A stretch of DNA of 64,000 nucleotides from Trifolium pratense (lineage: Eukaryota > Streptophyta > Magnoliopsida > Fabales > Fabaceae), in assembly GCF_020283565.1 (NCBI RefSeq), contig NC_060060.1:7750001-7814000 (forward strand), written 5' to 3'. This document shows positions 12,187 through 24,344 of this stretch, in pieces. A model generated the notes under the pieces. The model was not told where the DNA came from, did no database searches, and saw only the letters and a list, made by a program, of their open reading frames with translations. The stretch's first letter is position 1; every line of letters starts with the position of its first letter. A program made the translations under genes and the position numbers.

Positions 12187-12266
<80 letters not shown>
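12187..12266. repeat. (TA)n tract right of the TIR element
   Basis: About 80 bp of TA dinucleotides, the other half of the split microsatellite. Confidence 0.95.
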
Positions 12267-12268
<2 letters not shown>

Positions 12269-12833
12269 ATCCTTAATTGATGGTTCAGTAATAATTGACG
12301 CTTGACTTGATAGGAAAAATCACAATTTAATTTTCCTCGCAACTGCAATCGGAAGGGACGGGAACTACTTGATGTCAGAACTGACATCCGAAATAGATTA
12401 GACGGTCCAGTGGACCAGATACTAATAATGAAAAATTAATTAATAACGACATTCGAAATAGGTTAGACGGTCCAGTGGACCGGCCAGATACCGATAATGA
12501 AAAATTAATAAAAGATACTAATTATTAATAAAAATGCAATTTGCTTTATTTTTGCTAGAGTTTTTGACAAGTTGGAAGAGGAGTGTCCTACATTAAAAAC
12601 GTCGCTTATACGGCGCCGGTGGAACCGTGGAAGAGGAGTTCCCATGCATTCCCATTAATCCCAACTTTTGTATTGCATAAGTCAAATAAATAAACTAAAT
12701 GTATGGCTGCTTTTGAATTTTCATCGTCATCATCATTTTAAAAATGTTGATTTTATTCCAAGTTATTCGATGGGCCAGAAAGTTTTATTTGTTTGATCGA
12801 TTGGGGTTGACTTGATTAAAATGATCCGACTTT
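12267..12833. other. Intergenic; short tandem repeat and paralogue of 715-930
   Basis: 'ttagacggtccagtggacc' occurs twice (about 12400 and 12460), with 'aatgaaaaattaat' after each, an imperfect 60 bp tandem. The stretch 12545-12760 resembles 715-930 and appears to lack the hAT insertion. No gene seen. Confidence 0.55.
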
Positions 12834-13200
12834 ATGCTTCACAAATTTGACAGAAAATATTTGTTTGGTTGGACACTAATGTCATCCTTTTTGAGGACGT
12901 CACAAATCATTTCACTTTTGTTTGGTGAATTAGTAAAAGACAATTATAGCAAGCGTATTCGTCATATAATTTGGCTGGCGACGACGTGGAGTATTTGGCA
13001 TACGCGTTATAACATTATTTTTAGAGGAAACTGTGTCAACATATCATCTTTAGTGGAGCAAATTGTTTATTTTTCTTGGTTTTGGTTTATAGGCCGAACA
13101 AGGAACAATGTTAATTTAGTTTTTTCTGAATGGCGTAATACTCCTTTAAATTGTTTTCAACGCATCTAAAGTGATCTATTTTGAATTGTAAGGGTTGAGT
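12834..13200 (+). pseudogene. LINE 3' end fragment
   Basis: The open frame 12834-13169 carries 'HIIWLATTWSIWHTRYNIIF' and a C-terminal tail, matching the region after the zf-RVT motif of plant L1-like LINE RTs (compare 'LASVWVVWTERNHRLF' at 1590). The zf-RVT Cys/His part is lost. An A-run near 13229 may be the old poly(A) end. Confidence 0.6.
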
Positions 13201-13239
13201 ACCCTTATAATTCATTTTTTGCTTATAAAAAAAAAAGGT

Positions 13240-14168
13240 AAAAAATCACGGTATAAATGATTGTTATAGGTGATTTTGCATGAAAGTGTACATGTCTTTC
13301 ATAATTTATTTATTTTTATAACATAATAAAATTAAAACTTGAAAGTGTGTCTTCGTATTAGGATTTGGATTCACGACAAATGAAAATATGAATGAGAAAA
13401 ATATGATATTGTATATTTTAGGATTTTCATTTTTTCAATTTTTGCTCTAGCTTGTCCCCATGAGTGGTTTTAGTGCATATTTGGTATTGCGACTAAGTTT
13501 GTCAAAATTTTATTTTAATAAAATGACCGTAATACCAAATATAGATAGACTCATAGTAAGTGTCTTTCATTGTAATTGTAACAAGTTTCGAAGTACTCTT
13601 TTGTTTGGTTGAAGGATAAATTTAGAAACTTTTAACCATGAATTTAAGTGTGATGACTAGAATTCGAATCTCAGCCTCATGCATATATAATACAATATTC
13701 TGCCAATTGAGCTAAGTTTACGGGACAAAATTTGTTTGTTTTTATGGTGATAAAAATTGATTTTTGAATGAATTATTGTGTAACATTAATTTTGGTTATA
13801 AGTAATTAATTGTATAATAATATAACAAGGGACATGTTAACATGTGCATCAAGGGCACATATTAAGAATACAAATATAGTAATATTCTCTTGTAAAAGAA
13901 TTCCGGTTAACATGACTATGCTTAATTTAATGATTAGGTAGTTTTTTGTTTTAAGATGTTTCTTTCTGAATCGGAATCTAGCTAATAGCCAAAGGTTGCA
14001 CGCAAGACATGCATTTTTTTGGATTTAAATGGGTTCTATTTTATGGTAACGTGAAAAAGGTTGTATATAGTAATGGTTGAAATTTAGAAGTTTGATAGTC
14101 ATTTTTCCTTTCTAAACGATTATGATGAAGATAATTTTATTTATCAGTTGTGAGTTCTTTAACTACTT
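13240..14168. other. Intergenic, no gene seen
   Basis: AT-rich; no convincing frame, RNA gene or transposon termini. Confidence 0.5.
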
Positions 14169-14176
14169 CAAAAAAA

Positions 14177-14583
14177 GGCTTAATTAGTTAATCGGTCCCT
14201 TAAAGACATTTTTGGTTTCACAATGGTCCTTTAAAGAAAAAAAGGTCTGGATTGGTCCCTTAAAGAAAAAAAGGCACAGATTGGTCCCTTAAAGACATAT
14301 ATGTTTGCCATATTGGTCCTTTCCGTTAAATTTTAACTTCAAATATAACAAAAAATTCAAATGGTTAAAATTTTAAAAATTAATAAGGTTTTTGGTGAAC
14401 CACTTACACTTAATTACATCCACAATTCAGTCAACTAAACTAACGTTTTTTTGTAAAAAATTGACGAAAAGGACCAATTGAGAAACAAATGAGTCTTTAA
14501 GGGACCAATCCGAACCTTTTTTTCTTTAAGGGACCATTGTGAAACCTAAAATATCTTTAAGGGACCAAAAGATTAATTAAGCC
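14177..14583. mobile_element. MITE with 'ggcttaatt' ends
   Basis: The left arm 'ggcttaattagttaatcggt', then 'cccttaaagacatttttgg', is mirrored by 'atctttaagggaccaaaag' and 'attaattaagcc' at the right. A direct repeat 'caaaaaaa' flanks it (14169-14176 and 14585-14592, with one unassigned base at 14584). Non-coding; superfamily not assigned because the flanking repeat is homopolymeric. Confidence 0.7.
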
Positions 14584-14796
14584 TCAAAAAAATGTTAAGT
14601 ATGGTCTGTAATAATATTTCACAACCTAAAAAATGCATAAAAACAAAAGGAAAATAGAGATAAAAATTGTATAGATGGCGTGATTAATTGTCTCTTGGTA
14701 AAATTAAGTGTAACTTTATTTGCCTATTTGCCGGTTAATATAGGCAAATGTAAGTGATATTGGCCATAAATAGTTGCCTGCAAATCATTTGTCCTA

Positions 14797-15653
14797 CTCC
14801 TTCCGTCCCATTTTAAATGACTTATTCGACCATTTCACGCACTTTAAGAAAAATGTACTAGTATAAGGTACCATTTGGACCAGCTTTTTTTTCCTCTTCT
14901 TTTGAGTTTATGCAAACAACTTATGTAATTTTTATGTATTATTATAAGTTTTTCAAGATAGTTTATGATAAAATAGCTTATAAAAATACAATTTTGACTA
15001 GTATGCACATATAAAATAACATAAAACCTAATTTATATTGCATAAGCTCAAAAGAAGAGAAAAAAAAGCTAGGTCAAACGGTACCTAAATAAAGGAGAGA
15101 GTTGTACAATTACTAAACTACCCTTACTTTTTTCATTACTAGTAGTAATGATTAAATTAGTTAAGTATGTCACACATAAACATGAGCCCACATAAAAGGT
15201 AAAATTGAAAAAAATGGATTTGAAAGTTGTGTGTAGTTTCTATTAGGTACTTATGGTACCTATTAGGTACTACCATTGGAGCACAAAACATTTTAGTACC
15301 TAATAGGTACCACTTCTAATATAAGAACTCTCTCTTCTTCTTTTTATGGGACCCACTTTATTTAATATATTCAAAAAAAATTTAATTTGGCAATATTATT
15401 TTAAATTAAATTTCAAATTTTAATGATGTGGAGTTATTGATAGACCCATTTTAGAACTTTTTAAGAAATGCTCCATTGGAGGGGTTGAGTACCTATTAGG
15501 TACTATTATTAAAAAAATAATAAATTGATGATGTGTCTATGTGAGACCATTTAAGTACTCAAAAATAGAGTGCTCCATTGTAGATGCTCTAAATAATTTA
15601 TTTTGGGACAAATGAAAGTAAAAAAAATGTCTTTTAAAATGGAACGGAGGGAG
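14797..15653. mobile_element. Stowaway-like (Tc1/mariner) element with nested insertions
   Basis: The ends 'ctccttccgtcccatttta' and 'taaaatggaacggagggag' match the classic Stowaway consensus, flanked by TA at 14795-14796 and 15654-15655. It is much longer than a usual Stowaway MITE because a PIF-like MITE sits at 14867-15085. The rest contains repeated 'gtacctattaggtac' palindromes (15244, 15290, 15489), possibly another insertion. Confidence 0.7.
14867..15085. mobile_element. PIF/Harbinger-like MITE nested in the Stowaway-like element
   Basis: The left end 'ggtaccatttggaccagct' pairs with the right end 'agctaggtcaaacggtacc'. TAA target duplication at 14864-14866 and 15086-15088. Confidence 0.85.
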
Positions 15654-15655
15654 TA

Positions 15656-17689
15656 TTTGCCTATTTGCACGCATAATGGGAAGAACTTTCCATTTACGGG
15701 CGATAGTGGTTCCCCACCTTTGACCAAGATTCTTTTGTTATGCCAAATGTGAAGTGAGTTAACTATCACATTAAAAAAGTGGAGGTTGAACACTTTATAA
15801 GTGAGAAGACTCATGTTTTGAGTTAATATGTAGAGTCCAACTCACTTAGTTGCTTTTAAGCTCAATGTGGATGATCCCCTATCCTCTCGTGACCCAACAC
15901 CTTTCACTTTACAACATGATCCGATAATTTCATTCGTAGTGCACAATTTTCCTCCAAATTTAGTGGTGTTTGCATTTTTTTCCCTCTAAGGCTAGTGGCA
16001 GTGTAAACATGATAAAAAAAACATTTAATTATCAAGTTCTACTGTCTACTAACCACGTCTAAAAGTCTCAGTGATCATGCTAGACCTCACTAGGTTTTAG
16101 AAAGATTTGACTTCCTCAACTGTTTATACCTGCTTGATAAGCTTTAATCGCTCCAATTTGGACATTATTAGATGCAAACCATATAATTCTAAGTTTTCTT
16201 TCCTAAATTAATTAGGTGTGGCAAAGTGGGGCGGCTTGCTCGGTTTAATATCGTCCAAAAACAAGGTGGAGCGGATCAACTTAGGTTTCCGAGCTAAAAA
16301 TTCAAGCTCGCATCGTTTTTCGTTAAAGAGAAAAAAATTGGATTGAATTCATCCATGAAATTTAAACATTTTCTCCATTTTTTATCTCAAGTCTAGAGAA
16401 AAAAAACAATAGTTTTAAAAAATGCATATGGCCAATCCAATGCAACCAATTTTTTAAGCGAGTTAGGAGGACAAACCAACTTAAGATATCGAGCCTAAAA
16501 TCTCAGCTCAACACACTAAAAATGACGGGTTAAACGGATCACCCCTAAAATTAATTATGTTTCTCGTTTTGTCTTCTTGTTTCTTATTTGAATTTGAATG
16601 AAATAAGAGAAAATGGGATCAACATGCACTGACGGTGTAAAATATCAATCATATAAAAAGATATTTAAAATAGCTTCTTTTTTAAAGATTTTTTTTAAAA
16701 AAAAATATTTTATGATTTTAAAAAATTTGTAATAAAATGATCAAATATTTAAAACAATATTTTAGAAAAAGCTATTTAAACCAATTTTTTATTTGAAGCT
16801 TTTATAAAAACTTATTTATTAAAAACTTTTAACATAAAAATAATACACTATAAAAATCACTTTTAAAAATAAAATTAAAACAAACTATTTTTCAAAAAAA
16901 AAAACTAAAACAAATATCACCTCTTCGTTCTTCCTACTCTTGCCGGCGTATCCATACTTTTTTCAATTCATCAAATCAAATATAAAGAAAATGATTTTTT
17001 AATTATGGGTGTGTTGTATTTTTTCTTTATTTTAATTGAAAAAAAAAGCAAACGTTGCAACATGAATTTCGTCGGCAAAGACTTTAGATATTCTGTGTGC
17101 AATTTAAAAATTAATTTCTCAAGTTTTATAGAATATAACTGGATTACAAATTCTCTCCAAGACTTTTAACACTACTGTGTTTACTAATACTCTATTAACA
17201 AAGCTAATAATACTTTTTTTTAGCATAAATTAAGTATCTTTTGCTTAATTGTGGAGACTAAATTTTTTCAAAATCTTATGAGATCTAAATACAAGAAAAG
17301 ACTCATTATCCACTTTAACTTTTTTTAGTTTGCAATGGACTTGAAAATCAAACGCAGAACCTCTAACTTACACACAAATCCCTCATATACTTTAATTAAT
17401 ACTGCTCTATTAACAAAGCAAGTGGCCAACGTACATTTGTATTAAGGACTACTACGTGCTTCTTAAGTTCAAATTTGTAAAATTAGTGTGCCGTTGTGCC
17501 TTGAATGGGGCGCAAAAGAAGACCAAACAAAGTATTTTTTTGTTAAGTTCCCGTTGTTAAGTTTTTTTTTTTTCAAAAAAATATCTGTTAATAAATGTAT
17601 TTTGGATACACAAAAATAAGCTCTTAACCACTTATATAAAAGGCTCAAAATTTTCACCCCTTAAATCAATAAAGTTTACTACTTTTGGT
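15656..17689. other. Long intergenic stretch, no gene seen
   Basis: No frame with protein-like composition. Around 16215-16545 words such as 'gtggcaaagtggggcgg', 'gcggatcaacttaggtt' and 'aaacggatcacccc' suggest an old hAT-like MITE, but the ends are not clear. The remainder is AT-rich. Confidence 0.45.
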
Positions 17690-17890
17690 ATTCTTTGGTC
17701 TTTAGTCCGGTCCTGGATTGAATTATCAGCGGCGGATCTTCAGAATTTACCCGATCACTTTCTTCATTTCACTTCATCCTTAGGTGGCATTCGGGCACGA
17801 CGGTCCTTCTTGCAGCTTATTTGGCTAGTATGTGTGTGGATTATATGAAATGAAGGAAATCACAGATTATTTAGAAACACTGCAAAGTCT
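17690..17890 (+). pseudogene. LINE 3' end fragment with stop codon
   Basis: The frame read from 17692 gives 'ARRSFLQLIWLVCVWII', a stop, then 'NEGNHRLFRN', closely parallel to the LINE frame at 1229-1789 ('ARRSFLQLIWLASVWVVWTE'). A TGG to TGA change broke it. No poly(A) tail is visible because a different sequence follows. Confidence 0.75.
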
Positions 17891-18101
17891 TTAACACTAT
17901 AAGGTCTTAACCACTGAAACAGTTTTACAATCAAACACAGTACAACTAGAGTTGTACTGTCTAGTCCTTTATTTATTAGCAGATCAAATGGACCCTTAAG
18001 GTGAAATTTCTAACTATTAGGTTACTAGACAAAAAAAAAAAATCTGATCACACTATACCTTCTCATTTGTAATTTTTACATGAGATGATCCATCCCCGTC
18101 T

Positions 18102-18311
18102 TGTTAAAGGAAATAAAATCAACATTTACTGTAGTTGATATTTTCATATGTAAATATAGAATTATGATATTGTCATTATTTATCATTAGTGTTGTATCTC
18201 TTTGACAGCTCATTCTAACTGAGCATTGTCCTCTGTTATGTCTATATAACAAGCAGTATGTACAAATTATATACACAACAATACAAAATACATTTTTCAT
18301 ATATTTGTTTA
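18102..18311 (+). repeat. 5' LTR of copia A
   Basis: Begins 'tgttaaaggaaat' and ends 'tttgttta' (TG...TA rather than TG...CA; the right LTR ends the same way). A 'ctatataa' TATA-like box lies near 18241. Confidence 0.9.
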
Positions 18312-18325
18312 TGGTAACAGAGCAC
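18312..18325 (+). promoter_or_regulatory. Primer binding site of copia A
   Basis: 'tggtaacagagcac' directly follows the LTR and resembles the initiator-Met tRNA PBS (TGGTATCAGAGC) with one change. Confidence 0.8.
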
Positions 18326-21118
18326 GATTCAGGTGTCTACCCAACTTAAACCCTTCCGCAACAAAACCAAAAAAAAAAAAAACAGAATACCAGATGGCTG
18401 CCAATACCAATGATACGATTGAAATACCAGAGAAATTAGAAAAGAAAAACTCACCGCAGGCTGCAAAGGGGATGGAAACATCATTGCCTGATCCTTTGAT
18501 CCTGCACCATTCTGACACACCAACCATCACACTGGTTAACAAACATCTGAATGGACGTAACTACGGTGAATGGAGTCGCGCAATGCGTCTCAGCCTCAGC
18601 GCCAAGAACAAATTCGGCTTAATTGACGGAACCGTGAAAGCGCCGTCGGCGGCTGATCCGAGATTCCCTTTGTGGCAGCGTTGCAACGATTTGGTTTTAA
18701 CATGGATCCTTCACTCCATTGAACCTGACATAGCCCGCAGCATAATCTTCTCAGACACGGCGGCGGCAGTTTGGAGTGACCTACATGACAGATTCTCTCA
18801 AGGAGACGACTCGAGAATCTACCAAATTCGGCAGGAAATTTCTGAATGTCGTCAAGGATCCCTCTCGATCTCTGATTATTACACAAAACTCAAGAGCCTT
18901 TGGGATGAATTGGGATCCTATCAGGAACCAATTGCATGCTCTTGTGACATGTTGAAGAAAGTTGCTGTTAGAGAAGAAAAAGAGAAGGTGATGCAGTTTT
19001 TGATGGGGCTTAACGAATCTTATTCACAGGTTCGTGGGTCAATTTTAATGATGAGTCCTCTTCCAGACACTCGAAAAGTTCATGGATTAATCCTTCAACA
19101 AGAGAGACAAATGGAGGTTGCAACACGCAAATAAATTCCACTTGCATCTCACGCTATGCAAATTGCTCGCACACCAGCGCAACAGACTGAAAAATCCTTC
19201 TCCAACCGCAGAGACTTGAAATGCACCTACTGTGAACTAGATGGTCACGAAGTGGATGGATGCTATTATTTGAAAGGGTTTCCCGTGGGACACAAATGGC
19301 ATGGAAAGAAACAAGAAAGCATCAATCCATAATATTGAGGTGAAGAGAGAACTAACAAATGACAGTCCAACCTTTACATCTGAGGAATACCTGCAGATTA
19401 TGGCTATGCTTCGCAGCAAAAATGGTAATGACCAGCCATTTGCAAATGCATCAGGTAAATTTACATCTAACTGCAATAGTATTGGATATGATGCACATTC
19501 AACACTATATTGGATTGTGGATAGTGGAGCAACAGATCACGTGTCACATCTATCACCTACTCACAATAAAAATAAAGCACCTCATGATTTTGTTGGACTA
19601 CCTAATGGAGAAAAAGCTGTCATTGAAAACATTGGATCTATCCAGTTGTCATCCTAATTGCTTCTTGATGGAGTCCTACATGTTCCTAAATTTCGTGTGA
19701 ATTTGATATCTGTGAGTAAATTGACACAAGCATTGAAATGTATAGTAACATTCTATCCAAATTTTTGTGTTGTGCAGGACGTGGATACGAGGAGGACGAT
19801 TGGCCTGGGCAAGCATTTTAATGGTCTTTACTACCTCACACCAACTCAGAACCCTCACCTTGTGCACCACATAATGCGTGCCTCTGACCTTTGGCATCAA
19901 CGTCTTGGACATCCATCTGCTGCCCCTCTCCAGAGTTTATCGCAATGTTTCCCAGAAATTGTTTTTAATTCTAAGCATGTTTGTGAGATTTGTCCCTTAG
20001 CAAAACAAACTCGATTGTACTTTCCTTTAAGTTCAATAAAAACTATTGCACCATTTGATTTAATCCATTGTGACATTTGGGGACCGCACAAAATTTACAC
20101 CCATTCAGGGGCTCGCTATTTTCTTACTATTGTTGATGATTTTACTCGCTTCACATGGGTACATCTCATGAGTTTCAAATCTCAGACCCAAAATATATTA
20201 AAATCATTTTTTGCTTGGGTTAAAACTCAATTTAACTAAAACATTAAGATTTTACGCTCTGATAATGGGGGTGAATTCACATCAATGCGCCCCTTCCTTG
20301 ATGAACGTGGCACTATCTTTCAGCACACATGTGTCCATACCCCTCAACAAAATGGAGTAGTCGAACTTAAACACCGTCACCTTTTAAATGTAGCCCGTGC
20401 TCTACGATTTCAAGCAAACTTACCTTTGCAGTTTTGGGGGGAGAGTGTCCAAACAGCATGTTACCTCATTAACCGCCTACCCACACCTTTACTTTCCCAT
20501 AAATCTCCATATGAACTTCTACACAAATCTCCACCAAATTATTCCAACCTTCGGGTCTTTGGTTGCCTCTGCTATGCCACAAACCTTAACCCCAATAACA
20601 AATTTGACTATCGTGCACGACGTTGTATTTTCATTGGTTATCCTCTTGGACAGAAGGGATACCGTGTTTACGACCTTGAAGGAAAAGTTTTTTTCACCTC
20701 TCGGGATGTCATATTCCATGAACATACATTCCCGTTACACAACCTCCCACCAGAAAACCAAGATGACAACAATCCTGTCCTACCCCTCCCCGATGATCCG
20801 GTTGCACTTCCTGAGCCCGATACAACTCATTCCTACTCACCAAATACAACATCTGATCCCTCACCCAACATAACTCAATCCCACACAACACCTGCATCCG
20901 GTTCTACGCATAAACCACTACAAGTTTACCATCGACGCCATCCACGTGCCACCACCAATTCCTTACCCGCACCCCCTACCATGACATCTTTATTGGAGGA
21001 TGATTCCCCTTTAGAGGACACCCCTTACTCCGATCACCCCTCTGCTCTTCCTATACCACCACCCTCATCTCCACCAACCACTTCATCACAACCATCTCCC
21101 AATCTCCCATACAACAAG

Positions 21119-21156
<38 letters not shown>
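21119..21156. repeat. 38-base poly-C tract
   Basis: Lies in the variable region between integrase and RT of copia A and is read as poly-Pro; the true length is uncertain. Confidence 0.9.
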
Positions 21157-21157
<1 letters not shown>

Positions 21158-22731
21158 ACCTTCGTCGCTCATCCCGCATCTCTCGACCTCCCTCACATCA
21201 TCGAGATTTCAAAACGTACCATGCTGCTATCCTAGGCTATAGTGACTCCTCGTCCTCCATGTCAAGCACTCGCTATCCATTGCAACAATATGTCTCTTAC
21301 TCTGGATTATCGGATACATATCGTCATTTTGTGAATAACATATCTCTCTTGGTTGAGCCTACAACTTATGAACAGGCATGCCATGATTCCAATTGGGTTG
21401 CTGCTATGAACTCTGAGATTCAGGCCCTTTAGGAAAATAAAACATGGTCCATGGTCCCACTACCTCTTGGCCAACGACCTATCGGCTGCAAGTGGGTGTT
21501 TAAGATAAACTATAATGCACCAGTTGATTATAAGGATCCATTGGGTGCCAAAGGTTTCACCCAACGTGAAGGTATTGATTATAAGGATACGTTTGCACCA
21601 GTTGCCAAATTAATCATTGTTCGCTGCTTATTAGCCATTGTCGCCGTTCGACATTGGCCTTTACACCAAATGGACGTGCAAAATGCATTTCTTCACGGGG
21701 ATCTTGTTGAGGAAGTATACATGCTTCCCCCTCCGGGATATTGTCGACAGGGGGAGAATGTAGTTTGTCGACTCCACAAGTCACTTTATGGGCTCAAGCA
21801 AGCATCACGTAGTTGGTTCCAACGTTTTTCTTGTACCATTCAAGAAATCGGCTTTCAACAATCAAAGGCTGATTATTCACTGTTTACACAGGTTCGTGGG
21901 GATTCTATTACCGTGGTGCTACTTTATGTTGATGATATGGTCATTACCGGGAAGAATGAGACAACCATCAATGATCTCAAGAAGTTTCTCAATAGTTGTT
22001 TCAAGATTAAAGACCTTGGAGTTCTCAAATACTTTCTAGGCATTGAAGTGGCTCGGACCAAGGCAGGAATAACAATATGTCAAAGAAAATACACATTAGA
22101 CATATTAGAAGAAGCTGGACTACTTGGAGCAAAACTAGCAATGGTCCCCATGGAACCCGACTTGGTGTTGACGGAAAATGAAAGTGAATCTCTTAAGGAT
22201 CCCACTCGTTATCGCAGGCTAGTTGGGAAACTAATCTACCTCACAATTAGTCGGCCCGAAGTCACATATTCTGTGAACACACTTAGTCAATTTATGCAGG
22301 AACCAAAAGTACATCACATGAAGGCTGCTCACTGACTTCTTCAATACTTGAAAGCAGCTCCAGAACAAGGGTTATTATTCCCATCAGATAGCTCACTTAA
22401 TTTGATCGGATATTGTGATGCCGATTGGGCAAGATGTCCGACAACACGTCGTTCTGTAATAGGTTATTTTATATTTCTTGGAAAGTCCCTTATCTCATGG
22501 AAAAGCAAGAAACAAACCACAGTTTCAAGGTCATCAGCAGAAGCAGAGTATCGTTCAATGGCTGCAGCCACATGTGAGCTTTCTTGGTTGAGATACTTGT
22601 TAAAAGACTTACATGTTCCACATCCTGAGGCAGCAAAATTATTTTGTGACAATCAAGCAGCTCTACACATAGCTGCAAATCCTGTCTATCATGAGCGGAC
22701 GAAACATATTGAATTAGATTGTCACACTGTT

Positions 22732-22844
22732 CGTGAGAGAATCAAAAGAGGAGAAATCAAGACAGCGTATGTACAAAGTGGGAATCAGATAGCTGATATA
22801 CTAACGAAGCCGCTGCGATCACCCGTGTTTCATACACACCACAG
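22732..22844 (+). repeat. 113 bp duplicate, left copy (RNase H 3' end)
   Basis: The same 113 bp, with one mismatch, recurs at 24188-24300 on the other side of the solo LTR. It covers the C-terminal coding end of RNase H. Confidence 0.9.
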
Positions 22845-22896
22845 TTGGTGTAACAATCTAAAAACAGAAATAATATTCTTAAAGTATCCCTGCTAA

Positions 22897-24187
22897 TGTT
22901 GGTGTAAGCCCTAGAGGCCAATAAATGTATTGAATAATTTACTTATCAAATAAAAAGGCTTTTCTTTATTAATTTTATATATGTTAAAATGATAAAGTCC
23001 CTAGAATAGTCAGTTCACTTATGGAACGTTAAGTATGACTTAATCGTGAGATTCCATTAAATATAAGAACACTATTCTTAAACATATCCATAGTCAAGCT
23101 TTATTGTGAAATGGGATAACGTTAAAGCATAAAGACTATTATGTTGGTAGACTGATGATCATATCTCACTGATCATGGATAATGAGTTATCAAGTCTTCA
23201 CATAGATATAAATGTTAAGGGTAACTTTATATCGGATTGACCCACCATGAGAATACTACATAGAGTGTTATGAAATGTCATAAGTTTTCTCATAGTGATA
23301 AAAGGTGTATTCCACCCTTCGACCTGAAACCACTATGTACCCTAGATGCAGGAGTGTAATACCTTGTTGCCATTCAAACGTTATCCGTAACTGGATAATT
23401 ATAAAGTTGGTTGATGGGTATCCCACGAATCATGCTAAGGGACATGAGTGACCTAGATGGAATTTGTCCCTCCTACATAACGGGAGATATGTCTATGGGC
23501 CCAATATTGAACTAGACAAGGATGACATACTATGCCTTGTGTTCAATATAGACATGAGGGCAAAAGGGTAATTGTGCACAAGATATTTATCACGAAAAGG
23601 TTAGTCAGATCACGTGACATTCCTGTGACTTGGGTAACAGTGATGTGTTGCTAGATACCGCTCACTGTTTATAATATTACGATTAATATTATTGCCAACA
23701 TCATAAGAACCTACAGGGTCACACACATAAGGACAGTTAAGAAGGGAAAAATAAGTAAGACTTATTGCGGGGGTGCAGTTAGTGACAAACGGTTATTGGG
23801 CTTGAGAAGCCCAATTTCGTGTAAACTAAAGACCTCATAAGAAACTCTATAAATAGAGCCTTATGAAGTTCAGTAGTTACGTTTTTACAAACCCTAACCG
23901 AATTTAGAGAAATTCTGAATTTCTCTAAACCCTAAACCGCACAAAATTCCCTCAGCCTTCATCCAAGAACAGCTAGCACTGTGAGATCGAAGGTTCCTGT
24001 TCGTGTGGACTAAGTGGAGGTGCTGCAAGTGCGGTGCTTGTGATCAAGAAAGGCGGCCACAAATTTGTTCTTCAAAGGTAATATTCTAGACCTGATCATG
24101 CTCATTCACAAGAATCCATTGATGGGAAATTTTAATTTTAAAATTCCGCTGCGTTTATAAACGTGTTTATGAATTGATTTCCCAACA
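22897..24187. mobile_element. Solo LTR (1291 bp) of another retrotransposon
   Basis: Begins 'tgttggtgtaagccc' and ends 'ttcccaaca', with TGTTGG/CCAACA termini. A 'ctctataaatagagcc' TATA region near 23847-23862 and a following leader look like an LTR promoter. No internal coding region is attached. The 5 bp flanks (gctaa and cgtga) do not match. Confidence 0.8.
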
Positions 24188-24300
24188 CGTGAGAGAATCA
24201 AAAGAGGAGAAATCAAGACAGCGTATGTACAAAGTGGGAATCAGATAGCTGATATACTAACGAAGCCGCTGCGATCACCCGTGTTTCATACACACCTCAG
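24188..24300 (+). repeat. 113 bp duplicate, right copy
   Basis: Second copy of 22732-22844. It continues into the authentic 3' end of copia A (PPT, LTR), whereas the left copy runs into about 52 bp of unrelated sequence before the solo LTR. Confidence 0.9.
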
Positions 24301-24332
24301 CAAGTTGTGCGTCATTGACATCCATACTCCAA

Positions 24333-24344
24333 CTTGAGGGGGAG
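24333..24344 (+). other. Polypurine tract of copia A
   Basis: 'cttgagggggag' directly upstream of the 3' LTR, the plus-strand primer site. Confidence 0.85.

Larger units (their letters stand above)
18394..22896 (+). pseudogene. Copia A gag-pol, multiple stops and frameshifts
   Basis: Gag (18394-19133) has the copia gag domain (WSRAMRLSLSAKNKFGLIDG). A CCHC knuckle follows at about 19220-19262 after a stop. Protease 'WIVDSGATDHVSH' is near 19510 in another frame. GAG-pre-integrase 'LWHQRLGHPS' and integrase 'CDIWGPHK' lie at 19658-20239; the integrase C-terminal side ('HTPQQNGVVELKHRHLLNVA') is at 20285-21235. A 38-base poly-C run (21119-21156) encodes poly-Pro. RT (21451-22335) contains 'LHQMDVQNAFLHGDLVEEVY' and the catalytic 'YVDD'. 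RNase H (22348-22896) has 'DADWA' and 'SSAEAEYRS'. Stops occur at about 19132, 19656, 20237, 21233, 21430 and 22333, plus a frame change between gag and protease. Confidence 0.9.
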
